Shown here: in pieces, positions 34,501-40,984 of the stretch
Position numbering within the stretch: the stretch's first letter is position 1
How the letters are laid out: each line of letters starts with the position of its first letter
Assembly (NCBI RefSeq): GCF_028657195.3
Contig: NZ_JANCPR020000020.1
Location: forward strand, 96,082-160,081
Length of the DNA: 64,000 nucleotides
From: Streptomyces iconiensis
GTDB taxonomy: Bacteria > Actinomycetota > Actinomycetes > Streptomycetales > Streptomycetaceae
Direction of reading: 5' to 3'
Position numbers and translations under genes: made by a program
The notes under the pieces: generated by a model
Told to the model about the DNA's origin: nothing
Databases searched by the model: none
What the model saw: the letters and a program-made list of their open reading frames with translations, nothing else

Positions 34501-36376
34501 CGCGCGGCGCGGGCCGGCGGGGCGGCGCGACGGTGGGCAGCGCGGCCAGCGAGATGACGGTGTCGGGGTCGTCCACCGCGACGGCCGTGGCACCGTGCGG
34601 GGGCAGCGCGCCGAGGGAGGCGCCGGTGCCCAGCACGCAGACGGGCGCCGCGTCGTCCAGCACGGCCCGCGTACGGGCCGCGGGGTGCCCGAGGTCGAGC
34701 GGCTGGCACACGCCGCCTGCCTTGAGCACGGCGAGCAGCGCCACCACCATCTCCGCGCGGCGTGGCAGCGCGAGCGCCACGGGTCTCTCGGGCCCGACGC
34801 CGAGCCCGACGAGGTGGTGCGCGAGTTGGTTCGCCGAGGCGTCAAGACCGGCGAAGGTGAGCGCGGTACCTCTCGCGCGCACCGCGACCTCGTCGGGCGA
34901 GCGCGCTGCCCGCGCGGCGAACACCTCGGGGAGCGTGAGCTGAACGTCCGGCTCCGTACGCCCCGTTGTGGCGGCGGCCACCTCGGCGGGGGAGAGGAGG
35001 TCCAGGGTGCCGACGGGGGACTGGGGGTCGTGCAGGAGGAGCGCGGCGAGTCCGTCGAGGTAGCGGAGCAGGTGGCGTTCGTGCCGGGCGAGCGCGGCGT
35101 CGTCGTAGCGGTGCGCGTTGCCGTCGAGGGTGAGGCGCAGGCCGCCTTCGGCCGTGGGTGCCGCGCCGAAGGCGAGGTCTTCGACGGGCCCGGCGGCGAG
35201 ATTGTGCAGGGTGCAGGGCAGGCCGCCGAGGTCGAGCCCGTCCTCGAACGCCTTGATGTTGACCATGGGCCCCGTGAGCGGCGACCCGGCGGCGCCGAGC
35301 GCGAGATCGCGGCGCAGCGCGGCCTGCGGATAGCGCTGATGGCGGCGGACGGCCCGCACTTCGAGAACGACGCGGCGCAGCAGCGCGGCCCCGGTGTCGT
35401 ACGGGCTGACGGTGAGGCGCAGGGGCAGCACGTTGACGGTCATCGCCGGCGTACGCAGCGCGGCGGGACCGCGCCGGTTGGTGACGGGGAGGCCGAGGAC
35501 GACCTCGGGTGCTCCGGTGTGGCGGTGGAGATACCCGGCGGTGGCGGCGAGCACCAGCTCGGCCCAGGTCGCCTTGACGGAAGCCGCCGCGCGCGTGAAC
35601 CGTTCGAAAGTGGCCGCGGGCAGCGTGACGGCCCGGCGCAGCAGCGCGTCCCCGGCGGTCGCGCCGCCGCCCGATCCGGTACGGCCGGCCTCGTCCCCGT
35701 CGGCCCCGGCCCGTTCGGCGAGCGTGGCCGGCGTGGTGTGCCCGGCCATCCGCTCGGCCCAGAAGGCGCGGTCGGCGGTGTACTGGTCGCTGTCGAGGTA
35801 CGCGCGCTCCTCGGCGACGAGTTCCCGCAGCCCGGCGAACTGCCGTTCCGGGGGCGCCTGTCCGGTGGCGAGTGCGGTGTACAGCTCGGCCACCCGGGTG
35901 CCGACGAGCCGCAGCGCGTAGGCGTCGACGGCGACATGGTGCACACGCTGGTACCACCAGTGACGGTCATCGGCGACCCGTATGAGGGCCTGCGTCATGA
36001 GCGCGGGCGCGTACGAGAGGTCGGCGGGTACGGCGAGATCGGCACGCATCCACGCCTCGGCCCCGGCGTCGGGGTCGTCGGCCGCACGCAGATCGAGCAC
36101 CTCGGGCCGCCACTCGGGCCCCAGCGGTACGACCTCCTGCGACGGCTCGTCTTCGTCCTCGGCACACACCCGCAGCCGGAGGGTGTCCGCCTCCTCGACG
36201 GCCTGCCGCAGCGCGCGGACGAAGAGATCCGTGTCGAGAGGTCCGGTGATCTCGACGCGGTCGGCCGTCTGGAACGCGGCACTGGCAGGGGCGAGTTGCT
36301 GCGCGTAGTGGATGCCGGCCTGCGAGGTGAGCAGGGGGAAGCCCGTCCTGGCGGGGCGGGGCTGGCGCTGGTGCAT
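28508..36376 (-). CDS. DhbF/EntF-type dimodular siderophore NRPS (C-A-T-C-A-T-TE)
   Basis: A 2622-residue synthetase. Condensation 1 (~10-440) has HHVAVDAY and an EntF-like N-terminus, fitting a starter domain that receives an aryl acid. Adenylation 1 (~470-1100) has HTSGSTGRPKG and reads DADDVGLVDK at the specificity positions, acidic and so probably selecting a basic residue such as Arg. Carrier 1 GGHSLL is near 1130. Condensation 2 has HHIAGDG near 1352. Adenylation 2 has YTSGSTGRPKG near 1875 and reads DFWNVGMVHK, the threonine code. Carrier 2 is near 2297, and the thioesterase has GWSTGG near 2437. By family it makes a trimeric catechol lactone (bacillibactin/griseobactin type). The ATG at 36376 has GGGAG 11 nt upstream; ATG 36394 is the alternative. 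An iron box precedes it. Confidence 0.9.
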   Translation of the reverse strand: MHQRQPRPARTGFPLLTSQAGIHYAQQLAPASAAFQTADRVEITGPLDTDLFVRALRQAVEEADTLRLRVCAEDEDEPSQEVVPLGPEWRPEVLDLRAADDPDAGAEAWMRADLAVPADLSYAPALMTQALIRVADDRHWWYQRVHHVAVDAYALRLVGTRVAELYTALATGQAPPERQFAGLRELVAEERAYLDSDQYTADRAFWAERMAGHTTPATLAERAGADGDEAGRTGSGGGATAGDALLRRAVTLPAATFERFTRAAASVKATWAELVLAATAGYLHRHTGAPEVVLGLPVTNRRGPAALRTPAMTVNVLPLRLTVSPYDTGAALLRRVVLEVRAVRRHQRYPQAALRRDLALGAAGSPLTGPMVNIKAFEDGLDLGGLPCTLHNLAAGPVEDLAFGAAPTAEGGLRLTLDGNAHRYDDAALARHERHLLRYLDGLAALLLHDPQSPVGTLDLLSPAEVAAATTGRTEPDVQLTLPEVFAARAARSPDEVAVRARGTALTFAGLDASANQLAHHLVGLGVGPERPVALALPRRAEMVVALLAVLKAGGVCQPLDLGHPAARTRAVLDDAAPVCVLGTGASLGALPPHGATAVAVDDPDTVISLAALPTVAPPRRPAPRDAAYLIHTSGSTGRPKGVVVTHASLANLLAGHGEDHVAPAAARVAARTGRRRMRVAHSASFAFDASWDPLLWMCHGHELHLLDETTYRDPALLAAYVDEERVDYLDVTPSYAEALVAEGLLEDTRHRPAVVVVGGEAVSAPLWERLTSTDGVHAIDLYGPTETTVDAFYSLASGGGPVRGSRVYVLDTALRPTPPGVPGELYVAGPCLARGYLGRPDLTAERFVADPYGPPGSRMYRTGDLVRRRADSSLEFLGRADDQLKIRGFRVELGEIQATLAAHPDVAEAAVIARDGRHGKRVLAYAVLATDHVSGTRDGATGRTPAHPLDSDPADAGDGTAGYESGGRPPSRREEGAGHASRSSPSRRHEGDGDTSPHPLTPTTGHARNGTADHQSADNSPSRREEGAGRASGRSPGVQGGVGAGLRAYLAGVLAGHMVPEAVVVVGELPRTVHGKLDAGALPEPEGPGGGSAVGVAVADPLVGIVCGMFAEVLGLEDEPSADAGFFELGGHSLLAGRLAARVRGQLGVAAGIADVFRHPSPRALAAFVRGGEGDRAAAIVPLGRAAGGTTLPLSSAQQRLWFLDRLEGPSATYNIPLVLTLEGALDEGALEAALADLCARHETLRTVYPAGDGEPCQLVLAADDERARPVLHVAGPGTGLAEAVRHTFDLAAEPPLRVTLFRGEGPDGTATATDTGTGAGAGTATGAGTGTGTGMREGPGQEPHTLLVLLHHIAGDGASTTPLTRDLATAYAARAAGRVPEFEALPVQYADHAAWQREALGTPSAPTPRAKELLAYWKHALAGLPDELELPVDRPRPAVASAAGDTVPFTLGAEAHRALRRLARGAGTSVFMAVQAGLAALLTRHGCGTDIPVGSPVAGRDVDGEQTAGLVGFFTNTVVLRTDTSGDPDFRTLLDRVRTTTLAAYEHDALPFDHLVEELNPRRSLARHPLFQTMLAWQSVPDTEFALAPGVRARMTAVPSGTAKFDLTLNAGELPGGGISGFLEFRTDLFDRATARALADRLARLLTAAAERPDIPLGLLPLLGAGEWRRVLVEDNQQEGAATSEPATLPERYEEAARRHPERTAVTCAGVSLTYAELSARARLLARRLAGRGIGPGDIVALALPRSPELVTGLLAVSLCGAAYLPLDPDYPADRLAYMLEDAAPAALVTDTATAPGLPPHTLPVIAVDARDGEETTDIGTGTGAGTGTDTGTGTGHAEGARTEEARPAGPLAQRERTRPLTPADPAYVIYTSGSTGRPKGVVVTHDNVTRLLTSTDHWFGFGEEDVWTLFHSYAFDFSVWELWGALLYGGKIVVVPHVTSRDPRAFLRLLVAEGVTVLNQTPSAFYQLAAADREEPGHQLALRYVVFGGEALELGRLADWYERHADDAPTLVNMYGITETTVHVSYLALDRATAAGSTSSAIGVNLPDLRVYVLDDRLQPVPPGVTGDMYVAGRGVARGYLGRPALTATRFVADPYAHLFGESGARMYRSGDLARRGADGTLDYFGRADQQVKLRGFRIELGEIEAVLAAHPSVADAAVVVREDVPGDRRLVGYAVPASARAPGGTPDPGAPGPGTGSGTPGGPLDPAELRAHAARELPSHMVPAALVPLDRLPLTSNGKLDRKALPAPERPASTGHGRAPRTPREARLCGIFGEVLGLPGGHEARVSPEDNFFELGGHSLLAVRLAARVEATFGREVSIGTVFSAPTPAALDAALEAERHEDPLDVLLPLRRAREGDRAPLFCVHPAGGLSWCYASLIRELPADVPLYGLQARGVGHATAGEPLPGTLEELAAHYAARLREVAPSGPYRLLGWSTGGIIAHAMAAHLQETGHEVELLAVLDAYPAEGFRELPEADEPEALESLLTMGGYGPDSLEGEPLTLDGVVAVLRREGSPLAALPRPTVEALRDIYLNTNHLVRGYDHRRFRGDVLFFRATVDTVDEALTPETWAPYVSGRIDNTDVACAHKDMTLPEPIARIARVVTDRLTELEDPKQPNRPK

Positions 36377-36437
36377 GTGTGTGACAACTCCCATGAAGAG
36401 CAACGGCCTCGGTGAGCCCCGGCCTTCCGGCGAAAAC

Positions 36438-36456
36438 TTAGGTAAGCCTAAGCTAT
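36438..36456. promoter_or_regulatory. Iron box (DtxR/DmdR1/IdeR type)
   Basis: TTAGGTAAGCCTAAGCTAT matches the consensus TTAGGTTAGGCTAACCTAA at 15 of 19 positions, with intact TTAGG and CCTAA arms. It lies 62 nt upstream of the NRPS start and 121 nt upstream of the divergent M20 gene, so iron-loaded regulator should repress the NRPS operon and possibly the M20 gene. Confidence 0.8.
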
Positions 36457-36576
36457 CCCGAACGACGGCAGAAGCTGACCATGCCCTCGCGGCCAGCCCC
36501 TCCACCCGCGGATGCCGCACGGAACGGCAGGCGGCACCACCCCCGCGCACCGTCCCCGAGAACCCAAGGAACGCCC

Positions 36577-37869
36577 ATGCCCACCGCCCCCGACGCGACC
36601 TCCGACAGCGCCGCTTCCGACGCGACCTCCGACAGCGCCGCGCCCGACGCGGTGCCCGGCCGCACCGCCTCCGACGCGGCCCCCACCGGCGCCGCCTCCG
36701 CCTCCGACGCGGCGGTCTCGACCGGCGCCGCGCCCGACCGCCTCAGAGCCGCCGTACGCGACCAGGTCGACGGCCACGCCGACGAGTTGATCGCTCTCAG
36801 CCGGCGTATCCACGCGCACCCCGAGACCGCTTTCGCCGAGCACCGGGCCGCGGCCTGGTGCTCGGACACGCTGCGGGACCACGGCTTCGCCGTCACCGCG
36901 CCCGCGTACGGACTGGAGACGGCGTTCGTGGCGACGGCGGGCTCAGGCCCCGTCACCGTCGCGTTCGCGTGCGAGTACGACGCGCTGCCCGGGCTCGGCC
37001 ACGCCTGCGGCCACAACCTCATCGCGGCTGCCGGAGTCGGCGCCGCGCTCGGGCTCGCCCCGTACGCCGGTGAACTCGGCCTGACCGTACGGGTGGTGGG
37101 CACCCCTGCGGAGGAGCGCGGGGCCGGCAAGGCGCTGCTGCTGGAGGCCGGGGCCTTCGACGGGGTGGACGCGGCGATGATGGTGCACCCGTGCCCGTTC
37201 GAGATGGCGGACTTCCACTCGTTCGCGCTGGGCACGCTGAACGTCACCTTCACCGGGCGTGCCGCGCACCCCAGCCTCAACCCGCACGAGGGCCGTAACG
37301 CCGCCGACGCGCTCACCGTCGCCCAGGTCGCGCTCGGCCTGCTGCGCCAGCAACTGCCGCCCAAGTGGCGGGTGCACGGCATCACCACCTCGGCCGGCAC
37401 CTCGCCCAACGTCATCCCCGACCGTGCGGAGGCGGAGTACGAGATACGCGCGCTGCGCGCCGAGGACCTGCGGGAACTGCGCGCACGCGTCGAGGCGTGC
37501 TTCCGCGCGGGCGCGCTGGCCACCGGCTGCGAGGTCACGCTGGAGCAGCCCGAGCCCGACTACCTCGACTTCCGGAGCGACCCCGCGCTGCTCGCGCTGT
37601 GGGAGGCCAACTCGCGTGCGCTGGGGCGCGCGGAGACGGTCACCCGCGACCCCTTCGCCTGCACGGACATGGGTAACGTCTCGCACAGCGTGCCCGCGCT
37701 CCACCCCGTGCTCGACATCAGCGGTGGCACCAGTGCGCCGCACGAGCCCGCCTTCGCGGAGGCGGCCGTGTCGCCCACCGCGGAACGCGCACTGCTGGAC
37801 GGCGCCGTGGCGATGGCGTGGACAGCGGCCGACCTCGCGACCGCGAAGGCATCCTGCCGGGCGAGTTGA
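36577..37869 (+). CDS. M20 family metallo-amidohydrolase
   Basis: A 430-residue enzyme from the ATG at 36577, preceded by AAGGA. An Ala/Ser/Asp-rich N-terminal stretch (repeated DATSDSAA) leads into the peptidase_M20 fold: RRIHAHPETAFAEHRAAAWC, the metal site EYDALPGLGHACGHNLIAAA, the catalytic Glu in GTPAEERGAGKALLLEAG, and the dimerisation insert TGRAAHPSLNPHEGRNAADA. It resembles aminobenzoyl-glutamate or N-acyl amino acid hydrolases. It is divergent from the NRPS with an iron box between them, so hydrolysis of an amide in siderophore recycling is conceivable but unproven. Confidence 0.87.
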   Translation: MPTAPDATSDSAASDATSDSAAPDAVPGRTASDAAPTGAASASDAAVSTGAAPDRLRAAVRDQVDGHADELIALSRRIHAHPETAFAEHRAAAWCSDTLRDHGFAVTAPAYGLETAFVATAGSGPVTVAFACEYDALPGLGHACGHNLIAAAGVGAALGLAPYAGELGLTVRVVGTPAEERGAGKALLLEAGAFDGVDAAMMVHPCPFEMADFHSFALGTLNVTFTGRAAHPSLNPHEGRNAADALTVAQVALGLLRQQLPPKWRVHGITTSAGTSPNVIPDRAEAEYEIRALRAEDLRELRARVEACFRAGALATGCEVTLEQPEPDYLDFRSDPALLALWEANSRALGRAETVTRDPFACTDMGNVSHSVPALHPVLDISGGTSAPHEPAFAEAAVSPTAERALLDGAVAMAWTAADLATAKASCRAS

Positions 37870-37874
37870 CGCGA

Positions 37875-37894
37875 AAGGTTGTACACAGAACCTT
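37875..37894. promoter_or_regulatory. Inverted repeat before the small membrane-protein gene
   Basis: AAGGTT (37875-37880) and AACCTT (37889-37894) flank GTACACAG. It lies just past the M20 stop and 58 nt upstream of the next start. It could be an operator; weak evidence. Confidence 0.3.
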
Positions 37895-37951
37895 CCGGTT
37901 GCGGCATGCTGAAGGGTCGTCACGGCTGTCACGGGGGGAGCACACGGCACC

Positions 37952-38635
37952 ATGCGGACCCAACTGCGTCGCCTCGGCAGACGCCTCAGACCGGCACCGG
38001 CCCCCGAGGGGCAGCTTCCGGCCACATGGATGCTGGCGGTGATCCTCGCACTGCTGCTCTCCGTACTGTCCGTGGCGTTCGTCCTCACGGTCCTGGGCCC
38101 CTCGGGCTGGGACGCCGGCTCCTTCGCGATCGGCGTCGTAACGCTGCTGGGCACGCTGCTCTTCGGGCTCAGGACGTTCGGGGAGTACAAGCCGGGGCAG
38201 TTCGTGCTCGCGACGGGCGTGGCACTGCTCGTCGCCGTCGGAGCGGGCCTCGCGCTCTATCTCGCGCTGGACGCGGGCCCCGAGGACGTGACGGACAAGA
38301 CCACGCTACGGGGCAACATGGCCATGGGCCCTGGCGACGAAGCGACGGCCACCGTCGGCGAACGCCCCACGGGCGGCGAGCTGCGCCTGCGTCTCGTGGC
38401 GACCAACGAGTCACCGGGCACGCCCTGCCTGCCCCTGAGCGGCCTCGCCTTCGTCGGCGGCTCCCTCACCGAGGCACAGACGGTCGAACTGGAGGACACC
38501 ACAGAAGTGACAATCCCCGTCGACGAGTCGGCCCCCAAGGTCACCGTCACCCTCGGCCTGCGAGGAGCCGGTGGCGGCCCCGTACAGCGTGGCTGCCGTA
38601 TCTCCCTCGCCCTGGACAGAGCCGACTACAACTGA
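37952..38635 (+). CDS. Hypothetical membrane protein with extracytoplasmic domain
   Basis: A 227-residue protein with three hydrophobic helices in the first ~115 residues (AVILALLLSVLSVAFVLTVL; FAIGVVTLLGTLLFGL; FVLATGVALLVAVGAGLALY) and a ~110-residue soluble domain with two Cys (TPCLPL, QRGCRI) that could pair outside the cell. SD GGGGGGAG lies before the ATG. I recognise no family and infer no function. Confidence 0.7.
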   Translation: MRTQLRRLGRRLRPAPAPEGQLPATWMLAVILALLLSVLSVAFVLTVLGPSGWDAGSFAIGVVTLLGTLLFGLRTFGEYKPGQFVLATGVALLVAVGAGLALYLALDAGPEDVTDKTTLRGNMAMGPGDEATATVGERPTGGELRLRLVATNESPGTPCLPLSGLAFVGGSLTEAQTVELEDTTEVTIPVDESAPKVTVTLGLRGAGGGPVQRGCRISLALDRADYN

Positions 38636-38768
38636 CCCCTGACACCTGACCCCTGGTCCCTGACCCACTGACCACTGATGCCCGCCGCCCCCGGCTCTCC
38701 GCGGCCCGCCTCCTCTCCGCCTCCGTCTCCAACCCCAACCCCCTCCGCCCACCCGTCAGGAGCGTCCG

Positions 38769-39737
38769 ATGTCTTCTCCGCGCAGGCCCGTGCACCGCCG
38801 GCACCTCTGGGGCTCCTGCCTCCTCGCGCTGTCCCTGCTGCTCACCGCCTGCGGGCTCACGGACAAGGCCGACGGCAAGCCCTCGCCGGGGCCCACGAGT
38901 GGCGCCTCGACGCCGGGGCCACCGTCGCTCGCGGAGAAGAAGAACCTGCTCGTAGGGCTCAAGAAGGGCCAGCCCGGCTTCAGTACGAAGCACGGCGACG
39001 TCTTCGAGGGCTTCGAGGCCGACCTCACGGAAGAGCTGGCGGAGAAGGTGGGGTTCGTCCCCGACTACCGCGACATCCCCTCCCTGCGCCGCGAGGAGAT
39101 CCTCAAGAACCAGACCGCCGATCTGATCGTGGCCACGTACTCCGTCACCGGGCCGCGCGACGAGCAGGTGGACTTCACGGCGCCGTACATCAAGACCTAC
39201 CAGGGCCTGCTCGTCCGAGACGACAACACCGGCATCAAGGAGCTGAACGACGTCGACGGCAAGCGCGTGTGCACGGCGCGCGGCTCCACCTCGGACCCGG
39301 AGAGCGTCCGCAAGAAGGAGCAGCAGGAAGCCATCAAGAAGGCACTCGGCCCGAACGTGAAGCCCGGCTTCCGCAAGGACTACAAGGAGTGCGTCCTCGA
39401 AATGAGGGACGACGGCAACTTCGACGCCGTCTGGACGGACAAGATCCTCCTGAAAGGCTACGAACGCGACTACAAGGGCATCCACGTCGTCGACAACATC
39501 ACCGTCGAGAGCCCCCAGTTCTACGCGGTCGGCCTGCGACAGGGCGACGAGAAGTTCTGCCGACGCCTCAACAAGGCCCTCAAGGAGTTCGTCTTCAGCG
39601 CCGACTGGCGCGCGTACTTCAAGTCCCACTTCGACAAGGTCTACAAGGAGGACAAGAGCGGCTTCCAGGCCAAGTACCGGCCCACCCGCGACGAGTTCGA
39701 CGAAATGGCCAAAGACTCCTGCGGCGCAGCGGACTGA
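38769..39737 (+). CDS. Family 3 solute-binding lipoprotein (glutamate-binding type)
   Basis: A 322-residue lipoprotein with lipobox LLTACG at about residues 32-37. The SBP_bac_3 fold is evident: EGFEADLTEELAEKVGF, LIVATYSVTGPRDEQVDFTA and YIKTYQGLLV. It resembles GluB-like amino acid receptors. No permease or ATPase gene is next to it, so it either serves a transporter encoded elsewhere or acts as a sensor. It is preceded by a short run of CCTGACCC-type repeats (38631-38680). Confidence 0.87.
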   Translation: MSSPRRPVHRRHLWGSCLLALSLLLTACGLTDKADGKPSPGPTSGASTPGPPSLAEKKNLLVGLKKGQPGFSTKHGDVFEGFEADLTEELAEKVGFVPDYRDIPSLRREEILKNQTADLIVATYSVTGPRDEQVDFTAPYIKTYQGLLVRDDNTGIKELNDVDGKRVCTARGSTSDPESVRKKEQQEAIKKALGPNVKPGFRKDYKECVLEMRDDGNFDAVWTDKILLKGYERDYKGIHVVDNITVESPQFYAVGLRQGDEKFCRRLNKALKEFVFSADWRAYFKSHFDKVYKEDKSGFQAKYRPTRDEFDEMAKDSCGAAD

Positions 39738-39820
39738 CGTCCGACAGCGCGATGACCGGGCCCTGTGCGGCAGCCGGGCCCCTGCGTCGAGCGAGGCCGC
39801 CGCTCACCTTCTCCGCCGAA

Positions 39821-39838
39821 CTGAGTACCTGTACTCAG
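39821..39838. promoter_or_regulatory. 18-bp perfect palindrome (operator 1) before the ESX-like operon
   Basis: CTGAGTACCTGTACTCAG is a perfect 8+8 palindrome with a 2-bp centre, 131 nt upstream of the first gene of the operon. It is a probable binding site for a dimeric regulator not encoded nearby. Confidence 0.55.
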
Positions 39839-39910
39839 AGGTACGAAGCGGTCACTGCACTAAAGTGCGGCGGCAGCCGATGGGCGCGCGTCACCAAGCC
39901 AGTACGGTAC

Positions 39911-39924
39911 GCAACGATCGTTGC
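39911..39924. promoter_or_regulatory. 14-bp perfect palindrome (operator 2) before the ESX-like operon
   Basis: GCAACGATCGTTGC is perfectly self-complementary, 45 nt before the ATG at 39969. It has TetR-operator-like symmetry. With operator 1 it suggests two layers of control. Confidence 0.5.
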
Positions 39925-39968
39925 CCCGCCCCCCATGCGCCCACCTTGGCCGACGAGGGAGGATACGC

Positions 39969-40487
39969 ATGAGCGAACACCCGGGTTCCTGGCGCGATTT
40001 ACTTGGCCAGGCAGGCCAACCAGCCGGGCACGGCGAAGTGCCCGACATGCGGCTCGCTTCGGCCGGCGACGTGGGCGCGGGGATCGATGGCGCGGGTGGC
40101 GTGCTGCGGCAGAGCAGAATGCCGTGGCGCAGCGCGAGCGGGGTTGCGCGGGGATTCGGCAGGAGCATGTCGACCGCGAAGGAGGAGCTGGGCACCTCCC
40201 ACGGCAAGCTGAAGGTCGGCACAGAGGGCCTCTCCAGCATCGCCGTTCTCGCGGCCGTCCGGGAGAGCTGGGAGACGCGCCTCGGCGACGCGCAAGCCGA
40301 ATGCGCCTCGCTCGACGTAAAGCTGCGGAACGTCGCCGCCGCCCACAACGAGAACGACCACGCTGTGCAGGGCTCGTTCGCGAAGCTCGGCGAGCAGGGC
40401 GCTGAGGCTGTGGGCCGGGGGCAGACGGGCCGCGCGGGGCTGGTCAACGGCATGAGTCTCCCCCCTGACCAGGGAGTACGGCCATGA
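39969..40487 (+). CDS. WXG100-like/ESX-associated protein with a TTA codon
   Basis: A 172-residue, largely helical protein without signal peptide or membrane segment. The layout (helical N-terminus, Ala/Gly-rich middle, ETRLGDAQAECASLDVKLRN coil) and the following DUF1023-type gene resemble operons encoding a WXG100/type VII-like partner and an alpha/beta hydrolase. Codon 11 is TTA (39999-40001), the rare leucine codon read by bldA tRNA, so translation may be restricted to later growth. The stop overlaps the next ATG (ATGA). Confidence 0.65.
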   Translation: MSEHPGSWRDLLGQAGQPAGHGEVPDMRLASAGDVGAGIDGAGGVLRQSRMPWRSASGVARGFGRSMSTAKEELGTSHGKLKVGTEGLSSIAVLAAVRESWETRLGDAQAECASLDVKLRNVAAAHNENDHAVQGSFAKLGEQGAEAVGRGQTGRAGLVNGMSLPPDQGVRP

Positions 40488-40984
40488 CATGGGGCCTGAC
40501 ACTCCCGGGAGTGAGTGGCCTGACCTGGCAACAGTTGGACGCTCTCGACCTAGGACTGCTTGAGACCGCGGCGGACGGGTGGGGCCAGGCAAGTGGCAGG
40601 GCCGATGCCTCACGCACCCGCGTCGACAACGAGATGGTCGACGTCCTCAAGAAGTCGCAGGAGGGCGATGCGGAGAGAGCCGCCGTACGACGGCTCCGTC
40701 AGCTCAGTCAGAACTTCCAGTACGTATACATGCAGTGCGGCATGGCACGCACCTCTCTAAACGGCCTGGCGGCTGAACTCCGCGCCCCGCAAAAGCAGTT
40801 GAGGGAGGTACTGGACGAGGCCAGAGAGCGGAAGTTCACCGTCAAGCCGGACGGGTCCGTCGAGTACCCGGCGGCTGGCAAGGGCGAGGGCGGACAGCCG
40901 CCGCCCGGTGGCTCCTCAGGAGCAGCAGGAGTACCTCACCACGATGCCCAAGGAGATCGGCAACCTGGACGGCATTCCCGCTGA
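40484..40984 (+). pseudogene. N-terminal part of a DUF1023-type hydrolase gene (split)
   Basis: Residues 1-~135 (GLTWQQLDALDLGLLETAADGW, then NFQYVYMQCGMARTSLNGLA and KFTVKPDGSVEYPAAG) match the N-terminal helical domain that normally precedes a DUF1023 alpha/beta hydrolase in one chain. After the PPPGG segment (~40910) the frame continues into non-homologous residues and stops at 40984. The hydrolase resumes in another reading frame at 40908. The connecting ~80-100 residues expected in homologues are missing, so an out-of-frame deletion is likely. The fragment could still be translated as a 166-residue product. Confidence 0.65.

Noticed and set aside
28739..36415. Very long plus-strand open frames (1384 and 1172 codons) opposite the NRPS
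   Set aside because: They are the antisense of the NRPS, created by its GC-rich codons. Their translations are Arg/Gly/His-rich without domains, and the minus strand has clear C, A, T and TE motifs.
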